This document shows, piece by piece, positions 28,473-37,708 of a DNA stretch of 64,000 nucleotides; the stretch's first letter is position 1, and each line of letters begins with the position of its first letter. Source of the DNA: Methylobacterium sp. Leaf99. Lineage in GTDB: Bacteria > Pseudomonadota > Alphaproteobacteria > Rhizobiales > Beijerinckiaceae. The translations under genes were made by a program, and so were the position numbers. The notes beneath the pieces were generated by a model that searched no databases, had not been told where the DNA came from, and saw only the letters and a program-made list of their open reading frames with translations. The stretch is from contig NZ_LMMU01000001.1 in assembly GCF_001422375.1 (NCBI RefSeq), positions 1,238,089 to 1,302,088 of the forward strand, given 5' to 3'.

Positions 28473-30257
28473 ATGGCTTTCCCAATGGCACGACACGCGA
28501 TCCTCCCCCGCACGGCCCCGTTCGAAGACAAGGAACGGGCGAGCCTCGACGCCGTCCTCGGCGCCGCGACCCCGATCCAGCGGGCCTGGCTCGCCGGCTT
28601 CCTCGCCGGCCTCGACGCCGCCGGCGGTCAACCGGCGGCCGCGGTGCCGGCCGCGCCCCCGAAGGCGGCCGAGCCCCTGACGATCCTGTTCGCCAGCGAA
28701 TCGGGCAATTCCGAAAAGCTCGCCGGCGACGTCGCCAAGCTCGCACGCAAGAGCGGGTTCAAGCCCAAGATCGTGGACTTCTTCGACCTCGACGTGGCCT
28801 CCCTGGCGCGCGAGAAGCACGTGGTCGCCATCGCCGCCACCTGGGGCGAGGGCGAGCCCCCGGCCCGGGCCATGCGGGCCTACGGCGAACTCATGGGTGA
28901 GGGCGCGCCGCGCCTCGACGGGATCGACTTCGCCGTTCTGGCGCTGGGCGATACGTCCTACGCGGAGTTCTGCGCCATCGGGAAGGCCCTCGATGCCCGC
29001 TTCGAGGCGCTGGGCGCCAAGCGCGCCTACGCGCGGGCCGACCTCGATCTCGACTTCGACGAGCCCGCCGCCGACTGGATCAAGAACACCGTCAAGGCCC
29101 TGACGCCGCCGCCCGGCGCCGACAACGTCGTGGCCGTAGACTTCGCCGCGCGCACCGTCGACGAGGACGACGAGGCCGAGCCGAGCCGTGAGCCCCGGGT
29201 GGTCGAGGTCGTCGATCACGTGAACCTGAACTCGTCGCGCTCCGACAAGGAGACCATCCACCTCGCCCTCGAGTTCGAGGACGGTGCGCCGGCCTATGAG
29301 CCGGGCGACAGCCTGGAGATCTACCCGGAGAACGATCCCGCCCTCGTCGACGAGATCCTGGCCGCCACGGGGCTTTCCGGCGACGAGGCCCTGCGCCGGG
29401 CCCTGCTCGCCGAGCGCGACATCACCACCCTGTCGGCCACCACCGTGGAGCGCTTCGCCAAGGCGACGGGCCACGCCGAGGCGCAGAAGCTCATCGACAG
29501 CGGCGAGGCCAAGGCCTGGATCGAGGGCCGCCACCTCATCGACCTCATCCAGAGCTTCCCGGCCACGGTCACGGCCGAGCACCTCGCCACCATCACCCGG
29601 CCGCTGCCGCCGCGCGCCTACTCCATCGCCTCATCGCGAAAAGAGGTGGGCGACGAGGTCCACCTCGTCATCGCGGCCGTGCGCTACGAGACCCATGGCC
29701 GGGCCCGGTCCGGCGTCACCTCGACCCATGTCGCCGACCGCGTGAAGAACGGCGCCAAGCTGCGGGTGAAGCTGAAGCCCAACCGCCACTTCCGCCTGCC
29801 GCAGGACCCGGCCACCGACATCATCATGGTGGGCCCCGGCACCGGCGTCGCGCCGTTCCGCGCCTTCGTGCAGGAGCGCCGCGCCGTCGAGGCGCCGGGG
29901 CGGTCGTGGCTGTTCTTCGGCGACCGGCACTTCACCCACGACTTCCTCTACCAGCTCGAATGGCAGGACGCCCTGGAGGACGGGTCGCTCACGAAGATCG
30001 ACGTCGCCTTCTCGCGCGACCAGCCGCAGAAGATCTACGTGCAGGACCGCATCGACCATCACGCCCGGGAACTGGTGGAGTGGCTCGACGGCGGCGCCAG
30101 CTTCTACGTCTGCGGCGACGCCAACCGGATGGCCAAGGACGTGCGCAACGCCGTCGTGCGCGCCTACGCCACGGTGAAGTCCCTCGGCGAGGCCGAGGCG
30201 GAGGCGGCGGTCGCGGCACTGGAGCGCGCCCACCGCTACCAGCAGGATGTGTACTGA
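28473..30257 (+). CDS. cysJ: Sulfite reductase flavoprotein subunit CysJ
   Basis: 594 aa, close to the 599 of E. coli CysJ. After a ~65-residue N-terminal segment comes an FMN-binding flavodoxin domain (ILFASESGNSEKLAGD near residue 70; ATWGEGEPP), a connecting FAD domain with RAYSIASSRKEV (about 380), and the NADPH domain with GPGTGVAPFRAFVQER (about 456), ending in the typical RYQQDVY. It passes electrons from NADPH to the haem subunit. ATG 28473 is preceded by AGGA; a second in-frame ATG lies four codons later. Confidence 0.93.
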   Translation: MAFPMARHAILPRTAPFEDKERASLDAVLGAATPIQRAWLAGFLAGLDAAGGQPAAAVPAAPPKAAEPLTILFASESGNSEKLAGDVAKLARKSGFKPKIVDFFDLDVASLAREKHVVAIAATWGEGEPPARAMRAYGELMGEGAPRLDGIDFAVLALGDTSYAEFCAIGKALDARFEALGAKRAYARADLDLDFDEPAADWIKNTVKALTPPPGADNVVAVDFAARTVDEDDEAEPSREPRVVEVVDHVNLNSSRSDKETIHLALEFEDGAPAYEPGDSLEIYPENDPALVDEILAATGLSGDEALRRALLAERDITTLSATTVERFAKATGHAEAQKLIDSGEAKAWIEGRHLIDLIQSFPATVTAEHLATITRPLPPRAYSIASSRKEVGDEVHLVIAAVRYETHGRARSGVTSTHVADRVKNGAKLRVKLKPNRHFRLPQDPATDIIMVGPGTGVAPFRAFVQERRAVEAPGRSWLFFGDRHFTHDFLYQLEWQDALEDGSLTKIDVAFSRDQPQKIYVQDRIDHHARELVEWLDGGASFYVCGDANRMAKDVRNAVVRAYATVKSLGEAEAEAAVAALERAHRYQQDVY

Positions 30258-30263
30258 TTAAAG

Positions 30264-30391
30264 AACCCTCCCCCCTGTGCGGGGGAGGGTGCCTGCGGAG
30301 CAGGCGGGAGAGGGGAAGCCCTATCCGGAACTGGCGCTCCCCTCACCCGACCCGCTGACGCGGGCCACCCTCTCCCGCAGAGGGGAGAGGG
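30264..30391 (-). repeat. Intergenic palindromic repeat, copy B
   Basis: 128 bases between cysJ and cysI, reverse-complementary to copy A at 6511-6643. The shared core reads CTGCGGAGCAGGCGGGAGAG on the plus strand. Both ends contain facing G/C runs able to form stems. It occupies most of the cysJ-cysI gap, so it would be part of a cysJI message. Confidence 0.8.
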
Positions 30392-30439
30392 ACGCGCACC
30401 CAAGGCACCAGACAAACTCGAAAAGACCGGAATCCCGCC

Positions 30440-32236
30440 ATGGCCGAGCAGACCCCGCCCCGCACCTACGAGACCCCGCCGACCGAGCGCCCGATCACCG
30501 ACGCGGAAGCCGCCCGGTCGGCGGGGCTCGCGCATAACGAGCACCTCAAGATCGCGTCGGGCTACCTGCGCGGGACCCTGGCCGACGGGCTGCTGAAGCA
30601 CGCCACCGGCGCCATCTCGGAGGATGACGGCCAGCTCGTGAAGTTCCACGGGATGTACATGCAGGACGACCGCGACATCCGCGCGGAGCGCACGAAGAAG
30701 AAGCTCGAAAAAGCCTTCAGCTTCATGATCCGCCTGCGCATCGCCGGCGGCGTCGTCACCCCGAAGCAGTGGCTGGCGCTCGACGAGATCGCCACGACCT
30801 ATGCGGGCGGGGCGCTCCGCGCGACCACGCGCCAGACCTTCCAGTACCACGGCGTCATCAAGTCGAACCTCAAGCGCACCATGGCGGCCATCGACGCGAC
30901 GCTGCTCGACACCATCGCGGCCTGCGGCGACGTCAACCGCAACGTCATGGCGGCGACGAACCCGGCGCAGGTCGGCGCCCACAAGGCCGCCTACCAGCTC
31001 GGCAAGGACATCTCGGATTCGCTCCTGCCGAAGACCAGCGCCTGGCGCGAGATCTGGCTCGACGGCGAGCGCGTGGTCGGCGGCGAGAATGCGGCCGAGA
31101 TCGAGCCCGTCTACGGCAAGACCTACCTGCCGCGGAAGTTCAAGACCGTGATCGCCGTGCCGCCCTCGAACGAGGTCGACATCTTCGCCCACGACCTCGG
31201 CTTCATCGCCATCCTCGACGAGAAGAACCGGGTCACCGGCTGGAACGTCACGGTGGGCGGCGGCATGGGCATGACCCACGGCGAGACCGACACCTTCCCG
31301 CGCACGGCCGACGTGATGTGCTTCGTCGCGCCCGAGGATGCCCTCAAGACGGCCGAAGCCGTGATGACGGTGCAGCGCGACTGGGGCAACCGCAAGGTCC
31401 GCAAGAACGCCCGCCTGAAATACACCATCGAGCGCTACGGGCTCAGTGCCTTCCGCGCCGAGGTGGAGAAGCGCGTCGGCAAGCCGCTCGCCGACCCGAA
31501 GCCGTACACCTTCACCAACAACGGCGACCGCTACGGCTGGACCGAGGGCGACGACGGCCGCCATCACCTCACCCTCTATGTCGCCTCGGGCCGGATCAAG
31601 GATTACGAGAATGGCCCGCAACTGCTCACGGGCCTGCGCCGCATCGCCGAGATCCACGAGGGCGACTTCCGCCTCACCGGCAACCAGAACGTCATCATCG
31701 CCAACGTCCCCTCGGACAAGCGCGCCGAGATCGAGGCGCTGGTCGACCAGCACGGCATGATGAAGGGGGCCAGTGCGCTCCGGCGCAATTCCATGGCCTG
31801 CGTGGCGCTGCCGACCTGCGGTCTCGCGCTCGCCGAGAGCGAGCGCTACCTCCCCGACCTGATGACCGAACTCGAGACCAGCCTGGCGTCGCACGGCCTC
31901 GCCGAGGACGAGATCACCATCCGGATGACCGGTTGCCCCAATGGCTGCGCCCGGCCGTTCATCGCCGAGATCGGCCTCGTCGGCCGCGGCCCCGAGCGCT
32001 ACCATCTCTATCTCGGGGCTGCCTTCGACGGCTCGCGCCTGGGCAAGCTCTACGGCGAGGACGTGACGGCCTCGGAGATCAAGACCATCCTCGATCCGCT
32101 ATTCGCCGCCTACGCGAAGAACAAGCAGCCGGGCGAGCGCTTCGGCGACTACCTCATCCGCGACGGCTACGTCACCAAGACGATCAACGGTCCGGACTTC
32201 CATGAGAAGATCGGCCCCCTGAAGAGCGCAGCCTGA
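30440..32236 (+). CDS. cysI: Sulfite reductase hemoprotein subunit CysI
   Basis: 598 aa, slightly longer than E. coli CysI (570). Sirohaem/[4Fe-4S] cysteines are C454-x5-C460 (ACVALPTCG) and C499-x3-C503 (TGCPNGCARP). Sirohaem-contact motifs TTRQTFQYHGV and TGNQNVIIANV are present. It catalyses the six-electron reduction of sulfite to sulfide using electrons from CysJ. The NiRSiR family also includes nitrite reductases; the cysJ partner argues for sulfite. ATG 30440 follows the repeat element. Confidence 0.93.
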   Translation: MAEQTPPRTYETPPTERPITDAEAARSAGLAHNEHLKIASGYLRGTLADGLLKHATGAISEDDGQLVKFHGMYMQDDRDIRAERTKKKLEKAFSFMIRLRIAGGVVTPKQWLALDEIATTYAGGALRATTRQTFQYHGVIKSNLKRTMAAIDATLLDTIAACGDVNRNVMAATNPAQVGAHKAAYQLGKDISDSLLPKTSAWREIWLDGERVVGGENAAEIEPVYGKTYLPRKFKTVIAVPPSNEVDIFAHDLGFIAILDEKNRVTGWNVTVGGGMGMTHGETDTFPRTADVMCFVAPEDALKTAEAVMTVQRDWGNRKVRKNARLKYTIERYGLSAFRAEVEKRVGKPLADPKPYTFTNNGDRYGWTEGDDGRHHLTLYVASGRIKDYENGPQLLTGLRRIAEIHEGDFRLTGNQNVIIANVPSDKRAEIEALVDQHGMMKGASALRRNSMACVALPTCGLALAESERYLPDLMTELETSLASHGLAEDEITIRMTGCPNGCARPFIAEIGLVGRGPERYHLYLGAAFDGSRLGKLYGEDVTASEIKTILDPLFAAYAKNKQPGERFGDYLIRDGYVTKTINGPDFHEKIGPLKSAA

Positions 32237-32242
32237 GCTGCG

Positions 32243-32273
32243 GTGAGGGAGCGGGGATGTCTCGCTCCCTCAC
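32243..32273. terminator. Bidirectional hairpin between cysI and brnA
   Basis: An 11-bp perfect stem, GTGAGGGAGCG (32243-32253) with CGCTCCCTCAC (32263-32273), lies directly after the cysI stop and includes the brnA stop codon. CGTTT follows on the plus strand. It likely terminates transcription from both sides. Confidence 0.65.
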
Positions 32274-32533
32274 TCACGTTTGAGCATCGCACGGGCATAG
32301 CTTTCCAGAACGGCGTTCATGCGCGTCTGGTAGCCTCGCCCATGCTGCTTGTAGGCTTCGAGGACCGAGGTCTTGACCCGGAGCGTGACGGATTGCGTCC
32401 GATCCGGCTCGATGAGCTTGGCGTTTGCCCAGAACGCCTCATCGAGTTCCGGCACATCGCTGAAATCGATCTCGGAGTCCGGTACGGCCGCGATTTCATC
32501 GGGTGTCATCGGACGCGCGTAACGCTTCGTCAT
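32270..32533 (-). CDS. brnA: BrnA-family antitoxin
   Basis: 87-aa ribbon-helix-helix type antitoxin. The N-terminal half (MTPDEIAAVPDSEIDFSDVP, then LDEAFWANAKLI) and the DNA-binding RTQSVTLRVKTSVLEAYKQ match BrnA. It neutralises BrnT by complex formation and represses the operon. The gene begins 38 bases before the end of brnT, the usual coupled arrangement with toxin first. Confidence 0.85.
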   Translation of the reverse strand: MTKRYARPMTPDEIAAVPDSEIDFSDVPELDEAFWANAKLIEPDRTQSVTLRVKTSVLEAYKQHGRGYQTRMNAVLESYARAMLKRE

Positions 32534-32786
32534 AGCGTTTCCTTTCCCTTTGGGAGGCAGGGCGAGCCGAGATGATTCGGGTGACGCCGCTCCAATCCGT
32601 GTGAACGACGGTTAGGAATGCGACCGCATCGGCCACACCGATACTGATCTCCCGCACCTCGCCGTAATCCGTACGCGTGTCGATGAACGTCCAAACCCGA
32701 CCGGCGAAAATCCGGCTCGCCTGCGCGAAGCTGATGCCATGCTTGGCGATGTTCGTGATCTCTTTGGCTTCGTCCCACTCGAACAT
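32496..32786 (-). CDS. brnT: BrnT-family ribonuclease toxin
   Basis: 96 aa, the normal length. FEWDEAKEITNIAKHGISFA is the classic BrnT N-terminus; the C-terminal part has the conserved GVTRIISARPASQRERKRY. BrnT proteins have a RelE-like fold and cut RNA under stress. ATG 32786 is preferred; the longer in-frame start at 32837 would run through the putative operator. Base composition around this pair is lower in GC than its surroundings, in keeping with acquisition by transfer. Confidence 0.88.
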   Translation of the reverse strand: MFEWDEAKEITNIAKHGISFAQASRIFAGRVWTFIDTRTDYGEVREISIGVADAVAFLTVVHTDWSGVTRIISARPASQRERKRYDEALRASDDTR

Positions 32787-33137
32787 CGCCCAGAAAATTC
32801 CTACATAAAGTATGTACGTGGGGTGGTCGCGGATCAAGTGTTGGGTCTATGTCAAACCTGCCATAGGGCGGAATGCGCCGGCTCAGCCCAGGGTTCTGTC
32901 CTCATACTCCCCATCGCCGAGGTTAGGCCGGATTTGGCAATCCGTTTTCGTGCCAGCATGGCCAGCATGGAAATCATTATCCTCGTCACAGACGGTTCAG
33001 TGCGATCCCGGCGCCAATCCAGCACCACCCGTGGCCGATCACTACGGCCAAGCTTTTCGAAACATGTCGAAATTCAGGCCTTCGGTGAACCGTTGCGCTT
33101 GATGACCGTTAACTCCCCACACAGCGGGGAACCGGCC
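32787..33137. other. AT-richer intergenic pocket upstream of brnT
   Basis: 351 bases with clearly lower GC than the rest of the window. It contains the putative brnTA operator at its left end. Rightward frames crossing it lack family resemblance and have no start signals. It may be remnant sequence imported with the toxin-antitoxin pair. Confidence 0.45.
32802..32816 (-). promoter_or_regulatory. Candidate brnTA operator
   Basis: A perfect inverted repeat TACATA-AAG-TATGTA, 16 bases upstream of the brnT ATG, in a position where BrnA could repress its own operon. The TATGTA arm could also serve as a -10 element for leftward transcription. Confidence 0.55.
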
Positions 33138-33335
33138 ATGGCCAAGCACGAGATCCTGAACTTCTTCGAGCATCGCCGCGACGGCGCCTGGATCTGCGTC
33201 AAGCCCTTCACCCTGACGACGAAATCGAGCAGCGTGGATATTCAGCAGGGCATGCGCTTCGACTACGGCAAGCGCATCGGTGGCGTCGATCTGGCGGAAT
33301 ACCTCGAACAGCTCGGCTCGCAGTTCGGCTCATAA
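33138..33335 (+). CDS. Small hypothetical protein
   Basis: 65 aa, starts MAKHEILNFFEHRRDGAWIC and ends EYLEQLGSQFGS. It looks like a compact beta-rich domain with a short amphipathic C-terminal helix. There is no signal peptide, and I do not recognise a family. GGGGA precedes the ATG by eight bases, and codon use is like the core genes, unlike the flanking AT-rich stretch. Confidence 0.6.
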   Translation: MAKHEILNFFEHRRDGAWICVKPFTLTTKSSSVDIQQGMRFDYGKRIGGVDLAEYLEQLGSQFGS

Positions 33336-33414
33336 GGCACACACGCGCGTCCTGTTGGTCCAAGGCCGGCTCAGCCTTTGACCGGGCCGGGGTTGCCGCT
33401 CTAGCGTGGCACCC

Positions 33415-34038
33415 ATGACGATTGCAGCGGCACCCTTGACCGCCCCCCTCGATGAAACCGCGCCGATGACCCGGTGCCGTATCCTGGAAACCGCCGAGCG
33501 GGCGTTTCGGGACATCGGCTACCAGAAGACCACCGTCGCCGACATTGCCCGTACCCTGCGGATGAGCCCGGCGAACGTGTATCGGTTCTTCGATTCGAAG
33601 AAGGCGATCCACGAGGCGGTGATCCAGCGCCTCATGGACGAAACCGAGCGGCGCGTGACCGTCGCCTCGACCATGATCGGCCAGGGCGTGAGCGAACGCC
33701 TGTCCAACGTCATCCGCGTGCTGCACCGCGCCTGCGTCGAACGCTGCGACGCCAATCCGCGCATGCACGAGATGGTGGAGGCCGCCGTCGCGGAGAGTTG
33801 GGACGTCTGCGCCCATCACATCGAGCGGATCGGATCGGTGTTCGAAGGCCTCGTGGTCGAAGGCGTCGCCGCCGGGGAGTTCGCCGTCGCGGACCCGTCC
33901 CTGACGGCCGCCTGCCTCCACACGGCGGTCCTGCGCTACTGCCATCCCACCCTGGTGAGCCGGTATCCCGACGCAGGCGTCCCGCCGGTGGATGCGATGA
34001 TCGCCTTCCTCCTGCGGAGCCTGCGCGGCCCGGCCTGA
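33415..34038 (+). CDS. TetR/AcrR-family transcriptional regulator
   Basis: 207 aa. The N-terminal HTH is TTVADIARTLRMSPANVYRF followed by FDSKKAI, the standard TetR pattern. The ligand-binding C-terminal domain is helical with no assignable specificity. ATG 33415 is chosen; an in-frame GTG at 33406 is possible. The convergent neighbour is pyrF, and no efflux pump is adjacent, so the target is unknown. Confidence 0.88.
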   Translation: MTIAAAPLTAPLDETAPMTRCRILETAERAFRDIGYQKTTVADIARTLRMSPANVYRFFDSKKAIHEAVIQRLMDETERRVTVASTMIGQGVSERLSNVIRVLHRACVERCDANPRMHEMVEAAVAESWDVCAHHIERIGSVFEGLVVEGVAAGEFAVADPSLTAACLHTAVLRYCHPTLVSRYPDAGVPPVDAMIAFLLRSLRGPA

Positions 34039-34045
34039 CCGCGGC

Positions 34046-34741
34046 TCAGGCCATTTCGGCGACGATCGCCTGGGCCACCGCCCTCGGATCTGCGGCGCCC
34101 GTGATGGGACGACCGACCACCACGTGGTCGATGCCCGCCCGCCGGGCCTCGACCGGCGTCATCACCCGCTTCTGGTCGCCGAGCCCGCTGCCGGCCGGGC
34201 GAATGCCGGGGGTGACGATGAGGCGCGACGGCCCGACCACGCCCCGGACCGATACCGCCTCGACGGCGCTGCAGACGATACCGTCGATTCCGGCCTCGTC
34301 GGCCTGACGCGCGCGCTGTGCCACGAGGTCGGCGACGGGGAGCGCGTAACCCGCCTCGCGCGCATCGGCCTCGTCGTAGGAGGTCAGGACGGTGACCGCC
34401 AGGATCTGCAAGCCGCCGGTGCCGCGCCCGAGCACGGCCGCCCGCATGGTCTGCGGGTAGGCGTGAACCGTGAGGAAGGTCGGGCCGAGGTCGGCGAGAG
34501 CCCGCACCCCCTCCTCCACGGTGTTGCCGATGTCGTGGAGCTTAAGGTCGAGGAACACCTTGAGGCCGGCGGCGGCGAGACGCGGCACCAGGGCGAGGCC
34601 CCCCGCATAGGCGAGGCGGTAGCCGATCTTGTAGAAGGTCGCGGCGTCGCCGATGCGCCCCACCAACGCCTCCGCCTCCGCCACCGTCGCGACGTCGAGG
34701 GCGACGATGAGGCGGTCGCGCGGATCGGTCGTGGCGGGCAT
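34046..34741 (-). CDS. pyrF: Orotidine 5'-phosphate decarboxylase PyrF
   Basis: 231-aa TIM-barrel enzyme for the last step of UMP synthesis. [10 protein letters not shown] near the N-terminus and the catalytic DxKxxD in [20 protein letters not shown] are intact; VTPGIRPAG forms the phosphate-binding end. ATG 34741 fits the family; a longer in-frame start at 34777 is less likely. The stop lies seven bases from the end of the convergent TetR gene. Confidence 0.94.
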   Translation of the reverse strand: MPATTDPRDRLIVALDVATVAEAEALVGRIGDAATFYKIGYRLAYAGGLALVPRLAAAGLKVFLDLKLHDIGNTVEEGVRALADLGPTFLTVHAYPQTMRAAVLGRGTGGLQILAVTVLTSYDEADAREAGYALPVADLVAQRARQADEAGIDGIVCSAVEAVSVRGVVGPSRLIVTPGIRPAGSGLGDQKRVMTPVEARRAGIDHVVVGRPITGAADPRAVAQAIVAEMA

Positions 34742-34797
34742 CGTGTGTCCTTGGGCCAAAAGGTCTCGGGCGGCCATCCCGCGTCATGCGCCCGCTG

Positions 34798-35427
34798 TCA
34801 ACGCGGCGCCATCGCGTCGGCCACCTCCGCACGCAGCACCGGCAGCAACTCGGCCTCGAACCACGGATTGGCCTTCAGCCAGCCGCTGTTGCGCCAGGAC
34901 GGATGCGGCAGGGGCAGCACGCGCGGGCGACGCGGCGCGTCGAGGACGGCGCGCCAGCCCCGCACGGTCTCGGTGAGGCCGCCCTTCGACCGGCCGAGGT
35001 GCCACGCCTGCGCGTACTGGCCGATGACGAGGATGAGGTCGAGGTGCGGCAGGCCGGCGAACAGCTCCACCCGCCAGCGCTCGGCGCATTCGCGCCGGGG
35101 CGGCCGGTCGCCACCCTTGGCGTCGTAGCCCGGAAAGCACGCGCCCATGGGCACGATGGCGAGGCGCGCGGCGTCGTAGAACGCCGCCTCGTCGAGGCCG
35201 AGCCAGTCGCGCAGACGGATGCCGGACGGGTCCATGAACGGGATGCCGCTCTTGTCGGCCCTGTTGCCCGGCGCCTGGCTGGCGATGCACAGGCGGGCGC
35301 GGGCACTGCCCTGGACGATGGGGCGCGGCTCCTGCGGCAGGGGCGGTCCGTAGGCCGGGGCATCGCGGCAGATGCGGCAGGCGCGCAGGGACGCGGCGGT
35401 GGCGTCGAAATCCGGGGCGGAGTGCAT
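34798..35427 (-). CDS. Uracil-DNA glycosylase superfamily protein
   Basis: 209 aa. CRICRDAPAYGPP near the N-terminus, ARLCIASQAPGNRADKSGIP (motif-1-like region with the GNxAD replacement for GQDPYH) and the C-terminal VLPLPHPSWRNSGW (HPS leucine-loop-like motif) place it in the UDG fold. The motif-1 variant suggests a lineage-specific group whose substrate is not known. It lies upstream of pyrF in the same direction, 56 bases away, perhaps co-transcribed. Confidence 0.8.
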   Translation of the reverse strand: MHSAPDFDATAASLRACRICRDAPAYGPPLPQEPRPIVQGSARARLCIASQAPGNRADKSGIPFMDPSGIRLRDWLGLDEAAFYDAARLAIVPMGACFPGYDAKGGDRPPRRECAERWRVELFAGLPHLDLILVIGQYAQAWHLGRSKGGLTETVRGWRAVLDAPRRPRVLPLPHPSWRNSGWLKANPWFEAELLPVLRAEVADAMAPR

Positions 35428-35556
35428 GATGGCGGGGAGATAGGGGCGCCCGTCCGTCTCGGACAGGGGGAGTGCGGGAACGGTCGCGCGCTTCGGCCTT
35501 TAGCCCTTCGAACCTCCCAGGCCGGATCGCACGGCCCCCACCCGACGGATTTGCCC

Positions 35557-36378
35557 ATGCCCTTCCTCGACGCCCCGGACGGCACCAAGCTCTTCTACAA
35601 GGATTGGGGGACCGGCCGCCCCGTTGTGTTCATCCACGGCTGGCCGCTCGATGCCGACATGTGGGAATACCAGATGCCGGGCGTGACCGAGGCCGGCTTT
35701 CGCACCATCGCCTACGACCGGCGCGGGTTCGGCCGCTCGGACCAGCCCTGGAGCGGCTACGATTACGACACCTTCGCCGACGACCTGAAGGCGGTCCTCG
35801 ATCACCTCGATCTCCAGGACGTGGCCCTGGTCGGCTTCTCCATGGGCGGCGGCGAGATCGCCCGCTACCTGTCGCGCCACGGCGGCGCCCGGGTGTCCCG
35901 CGTCGCCCTCGTCTCGGCGGTGACGCCGATGCTGCTGAAGACCCCGGATCATCCCGACGGCGTCGACGCCGGCGTGTTCGAGGGCATGATCGACGGCCTC
36001 AAGGCCGACCGGCCGCACTTCCTGGCGAATTTTTCGAAGACCTTCTTCGGCGCCGGCGTGTTCTCGTCGCCGGCCTCCACCGAACTCATGCAGTGGACGG
36101 GCGATCTCGCCATGCGCGCCTCGCCGAAAGCCACCATCGCCTGCGTCCGCGCCTTCGGCGAGACGGATTTCCGCCCCGACATGGCGCATGTCCGGCTCCC
36201 GACCCTCATCATCCACGGCGACGACGACCAGACCGTGCCCATCGACGTCTCGGGCCGGGCGGCGGCGGCCGCGATTCCCGGCTCGACCCTCACGGTCTAC
36301 GAGGGTGGATCGCATGCCCTGCCGTTCACCCATGGCGAGCGGCTGACGAACGATCTCGTGGCGTTTCTGCGGGCCTAG
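35557..36378 (+). CDS. Alpha/beta hydrolase, non-heme haloperoxidase-like
   Basis: 273 aa. The catalytic triad is readable: nucleophile in GFSMGGGEIARY, acid in IIHGDDDQTVPID and histidine in GGSHALPFTHGERL; the oxyanion motif is FIHGWPLDADMWEY. The sequence resembles cofactor-free chloroperoxidases and related esterases; true physiological substrates are seldom known. ATG 35557 is the start. A hairpin, GGGACTGG (36378-36385) with CCGGTCCC (36394-36401), follows the stop. Confidence 0.88.
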   Translation: MPFLDAPDGTKLFYKDWGTGRPVVFIHGWPLDADMWEYQMPGVTEAGFRTIAYDRRGFGRSDQPWSGYDYDTFADDLKAVLDHLDLQDVALVGFSMGGGEIARYLSRHGGARVSRVALVSAVTPMLLKTPDHPDGVDAGVFEGMIDGLKADRPHFLANFSKTFFGAGVFSSPASTELMQWTGDLAMRASPKATIACVRAFGETDFRPDMAHVRLPTLIIHGDDDQTVPIDVSGRAAAAAIPGSTLTVYEGGSHALPFTHGERLTNDLVAFLRA

Positions 36379-36524
36379 GGACTGGAACATATCCCGGTCC
36401 CAGCGTCTTGAATCCCGTATCGAACCATCATCGGCGGTGCTCCGAACATTCAGGCTAAGGTTTCGTTGGAACCGTGGCCTGCTTTCGACCGAGCTTTCCG
36501 AAGACATCATGAAGGACGATCCGC

Positions 36525-37697
36525 ATGAAGGCGTTGTGCTGGCACGGCAAGGGCGACATCCGGTGCGATACGGTGCCGGACCCGAGGATCGAGGATGCGC
36601 GCGACGTCATCATCAAGGTGACGTCCTGCGCCATCTGCGGCTCGGACCTCCACCTCATGGACGGCCAGATGCCGACCATGGAGAGCGGCGACGTCCTCGG
36701 CCATGAATTCATGGGCGAGGTGGTCGAGGTCGGCGCCGGCTTCACCAAGTTCAAGAAGGGCGACCGCATCGTCGTGCCGTTCAACATCAATTGCGGCGAG
36801 TGCCGCCAGTGCAAGCTTGGAAACTACTCCGTCTGCCAGCGCTCCAACCGCAACGGCGCCATGGCGGCGGCCCAGTTCGGTTATCCGACCGCCGGGTTGT
36901 TCGGCTACTCGCACCTCACCGGCGGCTATTCGGGCGGTCAGGCCGAGTACGTGCGCGTACCGATGGCGGACGTGGCCCCGATGCTGGCGCCCGAGGGCAT
37001 CGACGACGAGTCGCTCCTGTTCCTCACGGATATCCTGCCCACGGGCTGGCAGGGCGCCGAGCATTGCGAGATCAAGGGCGGCGAGATCATCGCCGTGTGG
37101 GGCGCCGGGCCGGTCGGCCTGTTCGCGATCCAGTCGGCGAAGATCATGGGCGCCGAGCGCATCATCGCCATCGACACGGTGCCCGAGCGCCTCGCCCTCG
37201 CCCGCGTCTACGGGGCCACCGACATCATCGACTACGTGAACGAGGACGTGTTCGAGCGGATCAAGGAGATCAGCAAGGGCGAGGGCGCCGATGGCGTCAT
37301 CGACTGCGTCGGCATGGAGGCGAGCGCCGGTCACGGCATCGCCAGCCTCGTCAACACGATCCAGGAGAAGCTGACTTCCACCGAGCGTCCCTACGCCCTC
37401 ATGGAGGCGATCAAGGCCGTGCGTCCCTGCGGCATCGTCTCGGTGCCCGGCGTCTATGGCGGGCCGGTTCCGGTCAACATGGGCATGATCGTGCAGAAGG
37501 GCCTGACCATGAAGAGCGGGCAGACCCACGTGAAGCGCTACCTCGAGCCGCTGACGAAGCTGATCCAGGCGGGCAAGATCGACATGACCTCCATGATCAC
37601 CCACCGCTCCACCAACCTCGCCGATGGGCCCGACCTCTACAAGACGTTCCGCGACAAGAAGGACGGCTGCGTGAAGGTGGTGTTCCACCCGAACTGA
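36525..37697 (+). CDS. Zinc-dependent alcohol dehydrogenase (formaldehyde-dehydrogenase-like MDR)
   Basis: 390-aa medium-chain dehydrogenase. Catalytic zinc ligands are in CAICGSDLH and GHEFMGEVVEVG; structural zinc cysteines in NCGECRQCKLGNYSVC; the NAD site is AVWGAGPVGLFAIQSAK. The loop between residues 100 and 150 is long, as in formaldehyde dehydrogenases of the glutathione-independent type and related threonine/alcohol dehydrogenases. In a methylotroph a role in aldehyde handling is plausible, but the substrate cannot be read from sequence. A very stable hairpin follows 11 bases after the stop. Confidence 0.88.
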   Translation: MKALCWHGKGDIRCDTVPDPRIEDARDVIIKVTSCAICGSDLHLMDGQMPTMESGDVLGHEFMGEVVEVGAGFTKFKKGDRIVVPFNINCGECRQCKLGNYSVCQRSNRNGAMAAAQFGYPTAGLFGYSHLTGGYSGGQAEYVRVPMADVAPMLAPEGIDDESLLFLTDILPTGWQGAEHCEIKGGEIIAVWGAGPVGLFAIQSAKIMGAERIIAIDTVPERLALARVYGATDIIDYVNEDVFERIKEISKGEGADGVIDCVGMEASAGHGIASLVNTIQEKLTSTERPYALMEAIKAVRPCGIVSVPGVYGGPVPVNMGMIVQKGLTMKSGQTHVKRYLEPLTKLIQAGKIDMTSMITHRSTNLADGPDLYKTFRDKKDGCVKVVFHPN

Positions 37698-37708
37698 GCG
37701 CCGCGGAC

